NCBI RefSeq assembly: GCF_038069945.1
Contig: NZ_JBBPEV010000001.1
Coordinates: forward strand, 434,001 to 498,000
Direction: 5' to 3'
DNA length: 64,000 nt
Source of the DNA: Aquabacterium sp. A3
GTDB lineage: Bacteria > Pseudomonadota > Gammaproteobacteria > Burkholderiales > Burkholderiaceae_C
Positions 37,744 to 46,692 of the stretch are shown here, piece by piece. Within the stretch, counting starts at the first letter, position 1. Every line of letters begins with the position of its first letter. A model generated the notes under the pieces. The model saw only the letters and a program-made list of their open reading frames with translations, had not been told where the DNA came from and ran no database searches. The position numbers were made by a program, and so were the translations under genes.

Positions 37744-38253
37744 ATGAGCTTTGCCCCCCACACCCCTTTGTCGCAAGACCAGATCATCGCCCTGCTGCGC
37801 CGCGCCAACGAAGTGGCTCAGCGCGCCCGCACCCTGGGCCGCCACCCGTTTGGCGCGCTGCTGGTGGCCCCCGACGGCCACACGGTGCTGGCCGAACAAG
37901 GCAATGTGGACACGGTCAACCACGCCGAATCGGTGCTGGCCCGCACGGCGGTGCTCAACTATCCGCCCGATTACCTCTGGCAGTGCACGCTGGTGACAAC
38001 CGCCGAGCCCTGCGCCATGTGCGCGGGCACCCAGTACTGGGCCCACATCGGCCGCGTGGTGTATGGCATCACCGAAGAACGCTTGCTGAGCCTGACAGGC
38101 GACCACGCCGAGAACCCGACCATGAACCTGCCCTGCCGCGAGGTGTTTGCGCGCGGACAAAAACCCGTCGAGGTCATCGGCCCGGTGCCCGAGGTGGAAG
38201 ACGAGATCGTGGCCCTGCACCGCGACATGTGGTCTGGCTCAGGACACCCCTGA
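37744..38253 (+). CDS. cytidine-deaminase-fold nucleobase deaminase
   Basis: A 169-residue zinc deaminase of the CMP/dCMP-guanine deaminase fold. The zinc site is NHAESVLAR (HAE) and TTAEPCAMCAGTQYW (PCxxC), with GRHPFGALLV at the N-terminus. A strong Shine-Dalgarno (AGGAG) lies seven bases before ATG 37744; a TTG two codons upstream overlaps it. It ends the importer-2 operon, 34 bases after the amidohydrolase. Relatives deaminate guanine, cytosine or related ring systems. A second deamination of the compound handled by the operon is plausible. The last 15 bases overlap the convergent prenyltransferase gene. Confidence 0.85.
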   Translation: MSFAPHTPLSQDQIIALLRRANEVAQRARTLGRHPFGALLVAPDGHTVLAEQGNVDTVNHAESVLARTAVLNYPPDYLWQCTLVTTAEPCAMCAGTQYWAHIGRVVYGITEERLLSLTGDHAENPTMNLPCREVFARGQKPVEVIGPVPEVEDEIVALHRDMWSGSGHP

Positions 38254-39189
38254 ACCCACGGCCATCAAGCCGGGCACCAGCACGCATTGCGCCACGTTCA
38301 GGGCCATGGCGGGCTGCAGGGCACCGAGATCGTCGCGGGCCTGCCAGGCCCGCTGCAGCACCCACATCGACAGGGGCAAAGCCAGCACGGCCAGGGCCAC
38401 ACCAGGCGGCCACCAACCTTGCCAGGCGCCCACGCCCAGCCACAGCCAGGCGGCCATCTGCTGCACGCCCATCACCACCACCGCGGGCCCACGCCCGATC
38501 ACCATGGGCAGCGTGCGCCGCCCCACACGGCGATCCGCATCCACATCCGGAAACTGATTGAGCAACAAGAGGTTGTTGACCAAGGCAAACGGCAAGACCG
38601 ACAAGGCCAGGCCCTGCCACGACCACTGTCCAGTCAGCACCACCTCCGTGCCCAGCAGCATCAAGGGCCCGAACCCCAAGCCCGGCGCAACCAGGCACCA
38701 CCACGGGTGACGGGTGATCCAGGGGGTGTACGCCACCACCAGCAACAGGCCCAACCCACCCAGCGCCATCAGGGGGCCGTGGGCCGCAGGGCGCCACCAC
38801 CACAGGCCCAGCCCGATCGCTGCGGTCAGCACCACGCAAGTCCAGCCCAGTGTGGCTGCCGTCTTCACTTTGTCGGGATGCGACAACAAGGCCCCGCTGC
38901 CGCCGCTGAATGGCGTGCGCCAGGTGTGCTGGTCAAGCCCGCTGCGAAAATCGTGCACCTCGTTGAGCACGTTCACCCCGGCGTGTGCCAGCAAGGCACC
39001 CAGCACGCACAGCAAAGCAGGCACCGCCGCCAGAGACTGCCCCTCCATGCGCAGCCACCATGCGCTCCAGGCCACAGCCAGCGCCATGCAACTGATGGTG
39101 AGCAGCAAAAAGGGCGGGCGCAACACGCCCCACCAGGGCACCGCCACCACCGGGCGGCCCATGCCCATGCCTGTCCTGCCAGAGGTCAT
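38239..39189 (-). CDS. UbiA-family prenyltransferase (MenA-like)
   Basis: A 316-residue membrane protein with about eight helices. The two aspartate-rich motifs of UbiA enzymes are present: NVLNEVHDFRSGLDQ in the first half and NQFPDVDADRRVGRRT in the second, the latter closest to MenA-type enzymes. The organism's main quinone pathway cannot be judged here, so the prenyl acceptor is unknown. The ATG at 39187-39189 overlaps the DUF1415 stop (ATGA), so the two are co-translated. Confidence 0.83.
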   Translation of the reverse strand: MTSGRTGMGMGRPVVAVPWWGVLRPPFLLLTISCMALAVAWSAWWLRMEGQSLAAVPALLCVLGALLAHAGVNVLNEVHDFRSGLDQHTWRTPFSGGSGALLSHPDKVKTAATLGWTCVVLTAAIGLGLWWWRPAAHGPLMALGGLGLLLVVAYTPWITRHPWWCLVAPGLGFGPLMLLGTEVVLTGQWSWQGLALSVLPFALVNNLLLLNQFPDVDADRRVGRRTLPMVIGRGPAVVVMGVQQMAAWLWLGVGAWQGWWPPGVALAVLALPLSMWVLQRAWQARDDLGALQPAMALNVAQCVLVPGLMAVGSGVS

Positions 39190-39731
39190 TCTTTCCACAG
39201 GGCCTGCCAGCCCTCGTCACCCAGGCGGCGCATCGTTTCCTTGTTGGTCTCGAAGATATCGGCCGCATCTGGAATGGCGTCGATCGCCTGTTCCAGGCTG
39301 GCTTCGCGCAGCAGGTGCAGGGTCGGATACGGTGAGCGGTTGGTGTAGTGGGTGATGTCGCCCGGCTCCTCATCCCCAAACTCATAGTCGGGATGGAAGC
39401 TGGCCACCTGGATCACGCCCTCCAGGTCCAGCTCGTCGATGGCCGCGTCCACGACATCCAGGAAATCATTGAAATCCAGAAAATCATTCAGGACGTCCGG
39501 GTGCACCAGCAACGTCGTCTCGATCTCTTGCGGGTCGGCGTCACGCAGGCGAATCAACTCCTGCACCAGGTCCTCCAGCAAGGCTTCGGCGCTGGTGGCC
39601 TGCGAGACGTGATATCGGATCTGGTTCTTCACATGCACCGCCTTGGCAAAGGGGCACAAATTCAGGCCGATGACGGCCTGGGTCAACCAGCGCTGGGTGT
39701 CTTGAACGATGGAGTCGTGATCAGGGTGCAT
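39186..39731 (-). CDS. DUF1415 protein
   Basis: A 181-residue soluble protein of family DUF1415, recognised by the opening TQRWLTQAVIGLNLCPFAK, the acidic middle (LNDFLDFNDFLDVVDAAI) and the conserved IQVASFHPDYEFGDEEPGD followed by NRSPYPTLHLLRE. The function is unknown; the conserved Cys and His suggest a possible metal or redox role. It is transcribed with the prenyltransferase gene. Confidence 0.85.
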   Translation of the reverse strand: MHPDHDSIVQDTQRWLTQAVIGLNLCPFAKAVHVKNQIRYHVSQATSAEALLEDLVQELIRLRDADPQEIETTLLVHPDVLNDFLDFNDFLDVVDAAIDELDLEGVIQVASFHPDYEFGDEEPGDITHYTNRSPYPTLHLLREASLEQAIDAIPDAADIFETNKETMRRLGDEGWQALWKE

Positions 39732-39795
39732 GGCCTCATTGTGCTTGAACTCATGCCCCCCATCGCGGCAAGGCCCCCTTCGCCCCGCGCGTGAA

Positions 39796-40857
39796 TCAGC
39801 CCTCGACAGGCACCAGCCGGATGCTCACGCCAGGCAAGCCCCGATGCACTTCCTCTTCACCGTGGGCCTGCAAGATGGCCATCAGTCGCTTGCGGATCAG
39901 CATGCCAGGCTTGTCACTGTCCATGGAGTACTCCACCCCGCGCCGCCGCGTGTCCAGCCAGGCGTCCGGGTCGGTCGACTCCAGAATCTCCTTGTCTTCG
40001 CGGGTGATCTCTGCGTCGAAGTCGATCAGCAGCTGCGCCGGGCAATCGGCCTCGGTGTCATTGCGGAACAACCACTGGCACAACTGCATGCTGCCATCGT
40101 CAATGGGCGTGAAGCAATTGATGATCACATGCCGCACACCGCCGGGGTACTCGATGTCCAGCCGACGTGAGAAGGGCTGGAAGTAGGCGTTGCGCATGTG
40201 CCGGGTGGTCACCGGATCGCTGACTCCACTGACCTGCTGGAACGCGGGTGGATTGACCGCCTCGATCACCGTTTCGGCGTAAAAGCCGTCTTCGTTTTCC
40301 ACCAGTTCGTACTTGCTGGGGCGGGGTCGATCGGCCACACCAAAGGTGGCTCGGTGCACGAAGCTGAAGTGCGAGTTGTCAAACGAGTTCTCAAGCGCGC
40401 GCATGGGGCTGGTTTCCCAACGCTCATAGAACTGGAAGATGGTGCGCCAACCTGGCATGTCGAACTCAGGCACCTCGGGGATGTCGGCCACCGGGTCTTC
40501 CAAGGCCACCCAGGCATAGCCATAGCGGGCCTGGCAATGGTACGCGGTGGTTTTGAAATCCGCCGGGATGGGGCGCCCCTCTTCGTACTGCGGCACGTGG
40601 GTGACCCGGCCACTGCGGTCATACACCCATCCGTGATAGCCACACTGAAGCCCCCCCTTGGCACACCAGCCCTTGGACAGTCTGGCCGTGCGATGGCAAC
40701 ACCGATCGCGCAGTGCAGCGGGCTGCCCATGCTCGTCCAGAAAGACAACGATGGACTCACCCAGCAGGGTGAACGGGCGGGGTCCGTCTTGCAGATCGGA
40801 CAAAGGCATGACGGCATGCCAGAAACGGCGAAACACAGGCTGCTGCGTGGTCAGCAT
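39796..40857 (-). CDS. Rieske non-haem iron oxygenase, alpha subunit
   Basis: A 353-residue oxygenase. The Rieske cluster ligands are C53 and H55 (RCCHRTA) and C72 and H75 (QCGYHGW). The mononuclear iron site shows the D-x2-H-x4-H pattern with D160, H163 and H168 in ENSFDNSHFSFVHR. The start is set at ATG 40855-40857 because GAGGAG lies six bases upstream; a longer frame to 40881 is possible. The layout recalls single-component oxygenases such as purine or methylxanthine oxygenases (HpxD, NdmA) and vanillate demethylase, but no reductase is visible nearby. It diverges from ureD. Confidence 0.87.
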   Translation of the reverse strand: MLTTQQPVFRRFWHAVMPLSDLQDGPRPFTLLGESIVVFLDEHGQPAALRDRCCHRTARLSKGWCAKGGLQCGYHGWVYDRSGRVTHVPQYEEGRPIPADFKTTAYHCQARYGYAWVALEDPVADIPEVPEFDMPGWRTIFQFYERWETSPMRALENSFDNSHFSFVHRATFGVADRPRPSKYELVENEDGFYAETVIEAVNPPAFQQVSGVSDPVTTRHMRNAYFQPFSRRLDIEYPGGVRHVIINCFTPIDDGSMQLCQWLFRNDTEADCPAQLLIDFDAEITREDKEILESTDPDAWLDTRRRGVEYSMDSDKPGMLIRKRLMAILQAHGEEEVHRGLPGVSIRLVPVEG

Positions 40858-41096
40858 GGACAGCTCCTCAAGGTCGAACATGGCGGCACGCAGGCCGCAA
40901 GGGTTGAACAAGAGGGAGCAATGACCCGCCGCGCACCAGGCTGGCACAGAAAGTGCACCAACTGGCGGCATGCGACTGAACGCTTCTACTCCGCCTCTAC
41001 AGTGTATGCAATCTGCATGCCTTTATGTGCACGCCTTGGTGTGCTGCCATGCATCGCTGCGCGATACTGCCCTTCTGCCCACGTGACGACACGCCC

Positions 41097-41942
41097 ATGA
41101 GCTGGCAAGGCCAACTGACCCTGCGCTACCAACGCGATGGCGAGCGCACCATCGCACACGACCGCCACCACGGCCCCTTGCGGGTGCTGCAGCGGCTCTA
41201 TCCCGAAGGCCCTGGCATTTGCCACCATGTGCTGGTGCACCCCCCCGGCGGCATCGTGGGTGGCGACACGCTGCACATCGACGCCGAACTCGCGCCAGAC
41301 AGCCATGCACTGATCACCACACCTGGCGCCACGCGCTTTTACAAAAGCACGGGCGAACGGGCCGAACAACATGCCCTGGTCAAGCTGGCGGCCAACAGCC
41401 GGCTGGAATGGCTGCCCCTGGAAACGCTGGCCTACCGTGGGTGTGCCGCGCACAACCGGATGCGTTTTGAGCTGGCCCCAGGCGCCGAGATGATCGGTTG
41501 GGACGTGCTGGCCCTGGGCCTGCCGGCCGCCAACGAACACTTCGACGATCCGCAGTGGGTGCACGGGCACTACACGCAAGAAATCGAGCTGCCCGGCGTG
41601 TGGCTGGAGCGCGGCACCGTGCAAGCCAACGACCGACGCCTGCTGGACAGCCCCCTGGGCTGGGCCGGGCGCCGCGTGATGGGCACGCTGTGGCTCAGCA
41701 GTGGCCAGGCCATGGGCGGCGCGGATCGAGAACAACTGAAGGAGCTGGCGCGCCAGTGCGTTCAATCCAGCACCTTGCGGGCCACCGCGGGGGTGACCAG
41801 TCCGGACGATCGCGTGGTGGTGCTCAGGGTGCTGGCAGACCGGGTTGAGCCGGCCATCCAGCTGCTGACCGAGGTCTGGCAGCAGTGGCGTCAGCAACGC
41901 TGGCAGTTGCCTCCGCACACACCCCGCATCTGGCGCATGTAG
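41097..41942 (+). CDS. ureD: urease accessory protein UreD
   Basis: A 281-residue urease maturation protein that helps to deliver nickel to urease. Typical segments are WQGQLTLRYQ, HHGPLRVLQRLYPEGPGICH, VHPPGGIVGGDTL, TPGATRFYKS, WLPLETLAYRG and the C-terminal PPHTPRIWRM. ATG 41097 is preferred to one at 41049 because the family begins near WQ. It stands alone: a response regulator follows after 172 bases, and no ureABC, ureE, ureF or ureG is visible in the window. Urea is the end product of the purine pathway encoded to the left. Confidence 0.9.
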   Translation: MSWQGQLTLRYQRDGERTIAHDRHHGPLRVLQRLYPEGPGICHHVLVHPPGGIVGGDTLHIDAELAPDSHALITTPGATRFYKSTGERAEQHALVKLAANSRLEWLPLETLAYRGCAAHNRMRFELAPGAEMIGWDVLALGLPAANEHFDDPQWVHGHYTQEIELPGVWLERGTVQANDRRLLDSPLGWAGRRVMGTLWLSSGQAMGGADREQLKELARQCVQSSTLRATAGVTSPDDRVVVLRVLADRVEPAIQLLTEVWQQWRQQRWQLPPHTPRIWRM

Positions 41943-42114
41943 TGCCCGCCAGGCGCTGCTCGCAACGGACACATCTGATACCTTTTCTGACACATCGCGC
42001 TGCAGAGGGGGCGAACTGTGTCAAGCCGTGACAGTATCATGGCGGCCGCGTCATCCCCCCTTGGTGGGTGATCCTGGCGCACGTTCCTGACAATAAACGC
42101 GGCGAGGAGGCCCC

Positions 42115-42822
42115 ATGAAAGTCCTGTTGATTGATGACCATCCGCTGATCCTGGCGGCACTGCAATCCGTCATCCAGGGCTTGGGCGACCATGTGAAGGT
42201 GACCGCTGCCGACAGCGGGCGGACCGCCCGCGAGGCCTTGGTCAATGACCCGCAACACCAACTGGTGCTGCTGGACCTGCAGCTGGGCGACGCGGACGGC
42301 TTTGACCTGCTGGTCGAGTTCCGGACACGCTACCCGGCCTTGCCGATCGTGGTCATCTCGGCCTCAGACCGCCCCAGCGACGTCATCCGCGCCATCGACC
42401 TGGGTGCCATGGGCTTTGTGCCCAAACGCGCCAGCAACGAAACGCTGTTCGAAGCCCTTCAGCAGGTGCTGTCTGGCGGGGTGTACGTGCCCCCCATGAA
42501 CATGGGCGAAGCAGGCTTTGGGGCCGACGGCATGTCCGGCGTGCAAGGACAGGCGGTGCAGGCGGGCTACCAGACGGCGCCCTCACTGGCCGACCTCAGC
42601 CTCACCCCGCGACAAACCGATGTGCTGAATCTGCTGCTCAAGGGGCAGCCCAACAAACTGATCGCCCGCGAACTGGGCCTGTCGGTGGAAACCGTCAAGG
42701 ACCACGTGGCGGCCGTGCTGCGCGCGCTGGGCGTCAATTCCCGCACGCAAGCGGTGATTGCCGTCAGCCAGATCCTGCGCCGTCAGGGCGGCGTGGTAGA
42801 CCCGATGATGGCGCTTCGCTGA
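42115..42822 (+). CDS. response regulator, LuxR-type output
   Basis: A 235-residue two-component regulator. The receiver domain (1-120) has acidic residues D7 and D8, the phosphorylation site D54 in VLLDLQLGD, and the switch lysine in FVPKRAS. A linker of ~40 residues rich in Gly/Gln leads to a LuxR helix-turn-helix (about 160-222) with LTPRQTDVLNLLLKGQPNKL and LSVETVKDHVAAVLRALG. A strong Shine-Dalgarno (GAGGAGG) precedes the ATG. No histidine kinase gene is adjacent, so its partner is encoded elsewhere. Confidence 0.9.
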   Translation: MKVLLIDDHPLILAALQSVIQGLGDHVKVTAADSGRTAREALVNDPQHQLVLLDLQLGDADGFDLLVEFRTRYPALPIVVISASDRPSDVIRAIDLGAMGFVPKRASNETLFEALQQVLSGGVYVPPMNMGEAGFGADGMSGVQGQAVQAGYQTAPSLADLSLTPRQTDVLNLLLKGQPNKLIARELGLSVETVKDHVAAVLRALGVNSRTQAVIAVSQILRRQGGVVDPMMALR

Positions 42823-42852
42823 AGCGCCCTGCCCCCACGGCCTACCGTGGGG
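42810..42852. terminator. two tandem hairpins between convergent genes
   Basis: The first is a perfect 8-bp stem, GGCGCTTC at 42810-42817 with GAAGCGCC at 42821-42828, which includes the response-regulator stop codon. The second is CCCCACGG at 42833-42840 with CCGTGGGG at 42845-42852, ending two bases before the stop of the convergent gene. Neither has a T tract, so bidirectional termination is likely but not proven. Confidence 0.5.
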
Positions 42853-42853
42853 C

Positions 42854-43807
42854 TCACAGCGCCGCCCTGGCCTGCGCGTATTCGGCTTTCAGCCGGGCCA
42901 CCAGTGCCGCCGTCGAGTCCACGGACTTGACCGCACCGATGCCCTGGCCACACCCCCAGATGTCGCGCCAGGCCTTGGCCTCACCAGCGTTCTTGCTGCC
43001 AAAACTCATCTGGCTGGGGTCACCGTCGCCCAGATGGTCAGGGTCCAGTCCTGCCGCGACGATGGAGGGGCGCAGGTAATTGCCATGCACCCCCGTGAAC
43101 TTGCTGGAATAGACAATGTCGACGCTGCTGCTGTCCACCACCATCTGCTTGTAGGCATCCACGGCGCGGGCCTCTTGCGTGGCGATGAAGGCTGAGCCGA
43201 TGTAGGCGAAGTCGGCGCCCATCGCCCGCGCCGCCAGAATCGAGCGGCCATGGGCAATGGCGCCGGACAGCGCCAAGGGCCCATCAAACCATTCACGGAT
43301 TTCCTGGACCAAGGCAAACGGGCTGAGCGTGCCGGCATGCCCACCAGCGCCGGCCGCCACCGCGATCAAGCCGTCGGCGCCCTTCTCGACCGCCTTGTGG
43401 GCAAAGCGGTTGTTGATCACGTCATGCAGCACCACGCCGCCATAGGCATGCACGCTGTGGTTGACGTCCTCACGCGCGCCCAGTGACGTGATGATGATGG
43501 GCACCTTGTACTTGGCGCACACCTCCATGTCGTGCTCCAGACGGTCATTGCTCTTGTGCACGATCTGGTTGATCGCAAAAGGCGCCGACGGGGCCTCTGG
43601 ATGGGCGCGGTCATGGGCCGCCAGCGTCTCGGTGATCTCGGCCAACCACTCATCCAGCTGTGAAGCAGGACGCGCGTTGAGGGCGGGCATCGAGCCCACC
43701 ACCCCTGCCTTGCACTGAGCGATCACCAGCTTGGGCGTGCTGATGATGAACATCGGCGACGCGATGACAGGAAACGCAACGCGTTGCAGCGCGCCAGGCA
43801 GTGCCAT
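42854..43807 (-). CDS. nitronate monooxygenase-like flavoprotein
   Basis: A 317-residue FMN-dependent TIM-barrel protein of the NMO/2-nitropropane dioxygenase family. Diagnostic pieces are FPVIASPMFIISTPKLVIAQ at the N-terminus, the FMN-binding AVAAGAGGHAGTLSPFALV, the catalytic-region GADFAYIGSAFIATQEA, and WGCGQGIGAVKSV near the end. It lies two bases downstream of the acyl-CoA dehydrogenase gene on the same strand, so it is co-transcribed with fatty-acid oxidation functions. In related bacteria members are also annotated as enoyl reductase-like; the physiological substrate is unknown. Confidence 0.87.
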   Translation of the reverse strand: MALPGALQRVAFPVIASPMFIISTPKLVIAQCKAGVVGSMPALNARPASQLDEWLAEITETLAAHDRAHPEAPSAPFAINQIVHKSNDRLEHDMEVCAKYKVPIIITSLGAREDVNHSVHAYGGVVLHDVINNRFAHKAVEKGADGLIAVAAGAGGHAGTLSPFALVQEIREWFDGPLALSGAIAHGRSILAARAMGADFAYIGSAFIATQEARAVDAYKQMVVDSSSVDIVYSSKFTGVHGNYLRPSIVAAGLDPDHLGDGDPSQMSFGSKNAGEAKAWRDIWGCGQGIGAVKSVDSTAALVARLKAEYAQARAAL

Positions 43808-43809
43808 GA

Positions 43810-45615
43810 TCAGAACGCATCCAACGGCATGGCCGTGACGCTGTCGCCACCTTCCAGGATGGTGTCGCGCAGCGATGCAATGCGAGCCAGGATGTGGTCG
43901 CCATAAAAGCGTGCCGTGGCGATCTTGGCGGTCATGAACTCGGCGTCTTCACCCGCTGCCAACCGGTCTTCTGCGGCCATCAGGGCACGGGCCATCTGCC
44001 AGCCGGCCACCAGGTTGCCCGTCAGCATCAGGTAAGGCACCGATCCGGCAAACACGGCATTCGGATTGGCCTTGACGTTGGCAACCACAAAATCCACGAC
44101 CTGCAGGAAGGACTCGCGGGCGGCCTTCAGTTGCTTGGCCAGCTTCTTGCCGGCTTCGCTGCTGCGGGCGGTGAGCTGACCTTCGGTGTCGGCGATTTGA
44201 GCGGCGACGGCCTTGGCCGTGGCGCCACCATCACGGGCGGTCTTGCGGCCCACCAGGTCGTTGGCCTGAATGGCGGTCGTGCCTTCGTAGATCGGCAGGA
44301 TGCGCGAGTCGCGGTAGTACTGGGCCGCACCGGTTTCTTCGATGAAGCCCATGCCACCGTGCACTTGCACGCCCAGCGAGGTCACTTCCACCGAGTTCTC
44401 GGTGCTGAAGCCCTTGATCAGGGGCACCAGGAATTCGTAGAAGGCCTGGGCCTGCTTGGCCACCGCGGCATCGGGGTGGTTGTGGGCCGTGTCATACGCA
44501 GCGGCACCGACCATGGCCATGGCGCGCTCGCCCTCGATCAGGGCACGCATGGTCATGAGCATGCGCTTCACATCGGGGTGATGGATGATGGCCACAGACT
44601 CTTTGGCCGAACCATCCACCGGACGCGATTGCACGCGGTCCTTGGCGTAGGCCACCGCGTGCTGGTAGGCGCGCTCGGACACGGCGATGCCCTGCACACC
44701 CACGTCGTAGCGAGCCGCGTTCATCATGATGAACATGTACTCCAGGCCACGGTTTTCTTCGCCCACCAGGTAGCCGATGGCGCCCGGGCCCACTTCGCCC
44801 TTGTCGTCGCCATACACCAGCACGGCGGTGGGCGAGGCCTTGATGCCCAGCTTTTCTTCGATCGAGGCGCAGTACACGTCGTTGCGTTGGCCCAGCGAGC
44901 CGTCGGCATTGACCATGAACTTCGGCACCACGAACAGCGAGATGCCCTTGACGCCTTCGGGCGCGTCGGGGGTGCGGGCCAGCACGAGGTGAACGATGTT
45001 CTCGGTCATGTCGTGCTCACCGTAGGTGATGTAGATCTTCTGGCCGCTGATGCGGTAGGTGCCATCAGCCTGCTTGACCGCCTTGGAGCGCACCAGGGCC
45101 AGGTCCGAGCCGGCCTGAGGCTCGGTCAGGTTCATGGTGCCCGTCCACTTGCCGGACACCATGTTGGGGATGTAGCGGGTTTTGAGTTCGTCGCTGCCAG
45201 CGGTCAGCAAGGCCTCGATGGCGCCGGCCGTCAGGATGGAGCACAGCGAGAAGCTCAGGTTGGCAGCCATGGTTTGCTCAACGCAGGCGGCACCGATGAT
45301 CTTGGGCAGGCCTTGACCGCCGTACTCAACGGGTTGACCCAGGCCTTGCCAGCCACCTTCGGCCAGCGCAGCGTAGGCTTCCTTGAAGCCCTTGGAGGCG
45401 CGCACCACACCGTTGTCCCACGAACCGTGGTCCTGGTCACCCGACCAGTTCAGGGGGGCGACCACGCCTTCGTTGAACTTGGCCGACTCTTCCAGCACGG
45501 CCTGGGCGGTCTCGAAACCGGCTTCTTCGAAACCGGGGATTTGGGCGATCTTGTCGATGCCAGCCAGCTCCTTCATGCAGAACAGCTGGTCCTTGACGGG
45601 GGCCTTGAATGCCAT
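43810..45615 (-). CDS. acyl-CoA dehydrogenase, ~600-residue type with C-terminal extension
   Basis: A 601-residue flavoprotein dehydrogenase for fatty acyl-CoA or related thioesters, delivering electrons to the EtfAB encoded upstream. The FAD-binding segments TMNLTEPQAGSDLA and YITYGEHDMTENIV, and the C-terminal VQVHGGMGFIEETGAAQYYRD with RILPIYEGTTAIQANDLVGRK, are typical. The extra ~120-residue C-terminal domain places it in the long acyl-CoA dehydrogenase branch (DmdC/AidB-like length). GGAG lies eight bases before the ATG at 45613-45615. A terminator separates it from etfA. Confidence 0.9.
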   Translation of the reverse strand: MAFKAPVKDQLFCMKELAGIDKIAQIPGFEEAGFETAQAVLEESAKFNEGVVAPLNWSGDQDHGSWDNGVVRASKGFKEAYAALAEGGWQGLGQPVEYGGQGLPKIIGAACVEQTMAANLSFSLCSILTAGAIEALLTAGSDELKTRYIPNMVSGKWTGTMNLTEPQAGSDLALVRSKAVKQADGTYRISGQKIYITYGEHDMTENIVHLVLARTPDAPEGVKGISLFVVPKFMVNADGSLGQRNDVYCASIEEKLGIKASPTAVLVYGDDKGEVGPGAIGYLVGEENRGLEYMFIMMNAARYDVGVQGIAVSERAYQHAVAYAKDRVQSRPVDGSAKESVAIIHHPDVKRMLMTMRALIEGERAMAMVGAAAYDTAHNHPDAAVAKQAQAFYEFLVPLIKGFSTENSVEVTSLGVQVHGGMGFIEETGAAQYYRDSRILPIYEGTTAIQANDLVGRKTARDGGATAKAVAAQIADTEGQLTARSSEAGKKLAKQLKAARESFLQVVDFVVANVKANPNAVFAGSVPYLMLTGNLVAGWQMARALMAAEDRLAAGEDAEFMTAKIATARFYGDHILARIASLRDTILEGGDSVTAMPLDAF

Positions 45616-45664
45616 GGTGTGTGCTCCAGGGGGAACGGCGTTTAAAACGCAGGAATTCGCAAGG

Positions 45665-45692
45665 AAAAAAGGGGCGTCTCGCAAGACGCCCC
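45665..45692 (-). terminator. rho-independent terminator of etfBA
   Basis: A perfect 9-bp stem, GGGGCGTCT at 45671-45679 with AGACGCCCC at 45684-45692, has a 4-base loop. Read on the minus strand it is followed by six T residues (45665-45670 are A on the plus strand). It lies 55 bases after the etfA stop and before the acyl-CoA dehydrogenase start, so the latter likely has its own promoter. Confidence 0.85.
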
Positions 45693-45746
45693 GTTTGATG
45701 AGGGGCTGTCGACGCTCAAGTTCGACAGGCCATCCTCAGACCATCA

Positions 45747-46679
45747 TCACAGGGCCTTGATCAGCTCAGGCACTGCATTGAAGAGGTCGGCTTCCAGACC
45801 GAAATCGGCCACCTGGAAGATCGGGGCTTCGGGATCCTTGTTGATGGCCACGATGACCTTCGAATCCTTCATGCCGGCCAAATGCTGGATGGCGCCGGAG
45901 ATGCCGACGGCCACGTACAGCTGAGGCGCCACGATCTTGCCGGTTTGACCCACTTGCAGGTCGTTGGGGGCGTAGCCAGCATCCACGGCAGCGCGTGAGG
46001 CACCCAGCGCGGCACCCAGCTTGTCGGCCAGGGGCGACATCACTTCGTTGAACTTCTCGGCCGAGCCCAGGGCGCGACCACCCGAGACCACGATCTTGGC
46101 AGCGGTCAGTTCAGGACGCTCGGACTTGGTGACCTCGCGGCCCACGAAGCTCGAGGAGCCCGAATCGCCCACGGCGGCCACGGTTTCCACGGCGGCCGAA
46201 CCACCGGTGGTGGCAGCGGCGTCGAAGGCGGTACCGCGAACGGTCAGCACCTTCACCGAATCAGCCGATTGCACGGTGGCGATGGCGTTGCCGGCGTAGA
46301 TGGGACGCTCGAAGGTGTCGGCAGAGATCACCTTGGTGATTTCCGACACTTGGGCCACGTCCAGCTTGGCTGCGACGCGGGGGGCCACGTTCTTGCCAGC
46401 GGCGGTGGCGGGGAACACCAGGTGGCTGTAGCCCGAAGCCACGGCCAGCACCTGGGCTGCCACGTTCTCGGCCAGACCGTCGGCGAACTGGGCGCCATCG
46501 GCGTGCAGCACCTTGGCCACGCCAGCGATCTGGGCGGCAGCGGCAGCGGCGGCACCGGCGTTCGAGCCAGCGATCAGCACGTGTACGTCGCCACCACAGG
46601 CCTTGGCAGCCGTGATGGTGTTCAACGTGGCGCTCTTGATGGAGGCGTTGTCGTGTTCAGCAATGACGAGTGCGGTCAT
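45747..46679 (-). CDS. etfA: electron transfer flavoprotein, alpha subunit
   Basis: A 310-residue FAD-binding subunit. The N-terminal domain begins [20 protein letters not shown]. The C-terminal FAD domain includes [54 protein letters not shown] and the end [20 protein letters not shown], all diagnostic for EtfA. GAGGAG precedes the ATG. It starts 13 bases after etfB. With EtfB it carries electrons from acyl-CoA dehydrogenases to the quinone pool. Confidence 0.95.
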   Translation of the reverse strand: MTALVIAEHDNASIKSATLNTITAAKACGGDVHVLIAGSNAGAAAAAAAQIAGVAKVLHADGAQFADGLAENVAAQVLAVASGYSHLVFPATAAGKNVAPRVAAKLDVAQVSEITKVISADTFERPIYAGNAIATVQSADSVKVLTVRGTAFDAAATTGGSAAVETVAAVGDSGSSSFVGREVTKSERPELTAAKIVVSGGRALGSAEKFNEVMSPLADKLGAALGASRAAVDAGYAPNDLQVGQTGKIVAPQLYVAVGISGAIQHLAGMKDSKVIVAINKDPEAPIFQVADFGLEADLFNAVPELIKAL

Positions 46680-46692
46680 GTTGTCAGTCTCC

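Noticed and set aside
41003-41010. TGTATGCA as a fourth GntR operator
   Set aside because: One core mismatch and flanks that lack the AAA/TTT pattern. I keep it only as a weak remark for the Rieske/ureD promoter region.
43894-45645. 583-codon plus-strand frame opposite the acyl-CoA dehydrogenase
   Set aside because: Antisense to a clear acyl-CoA dehydrogenase; Gly/His-rich shadow composition.
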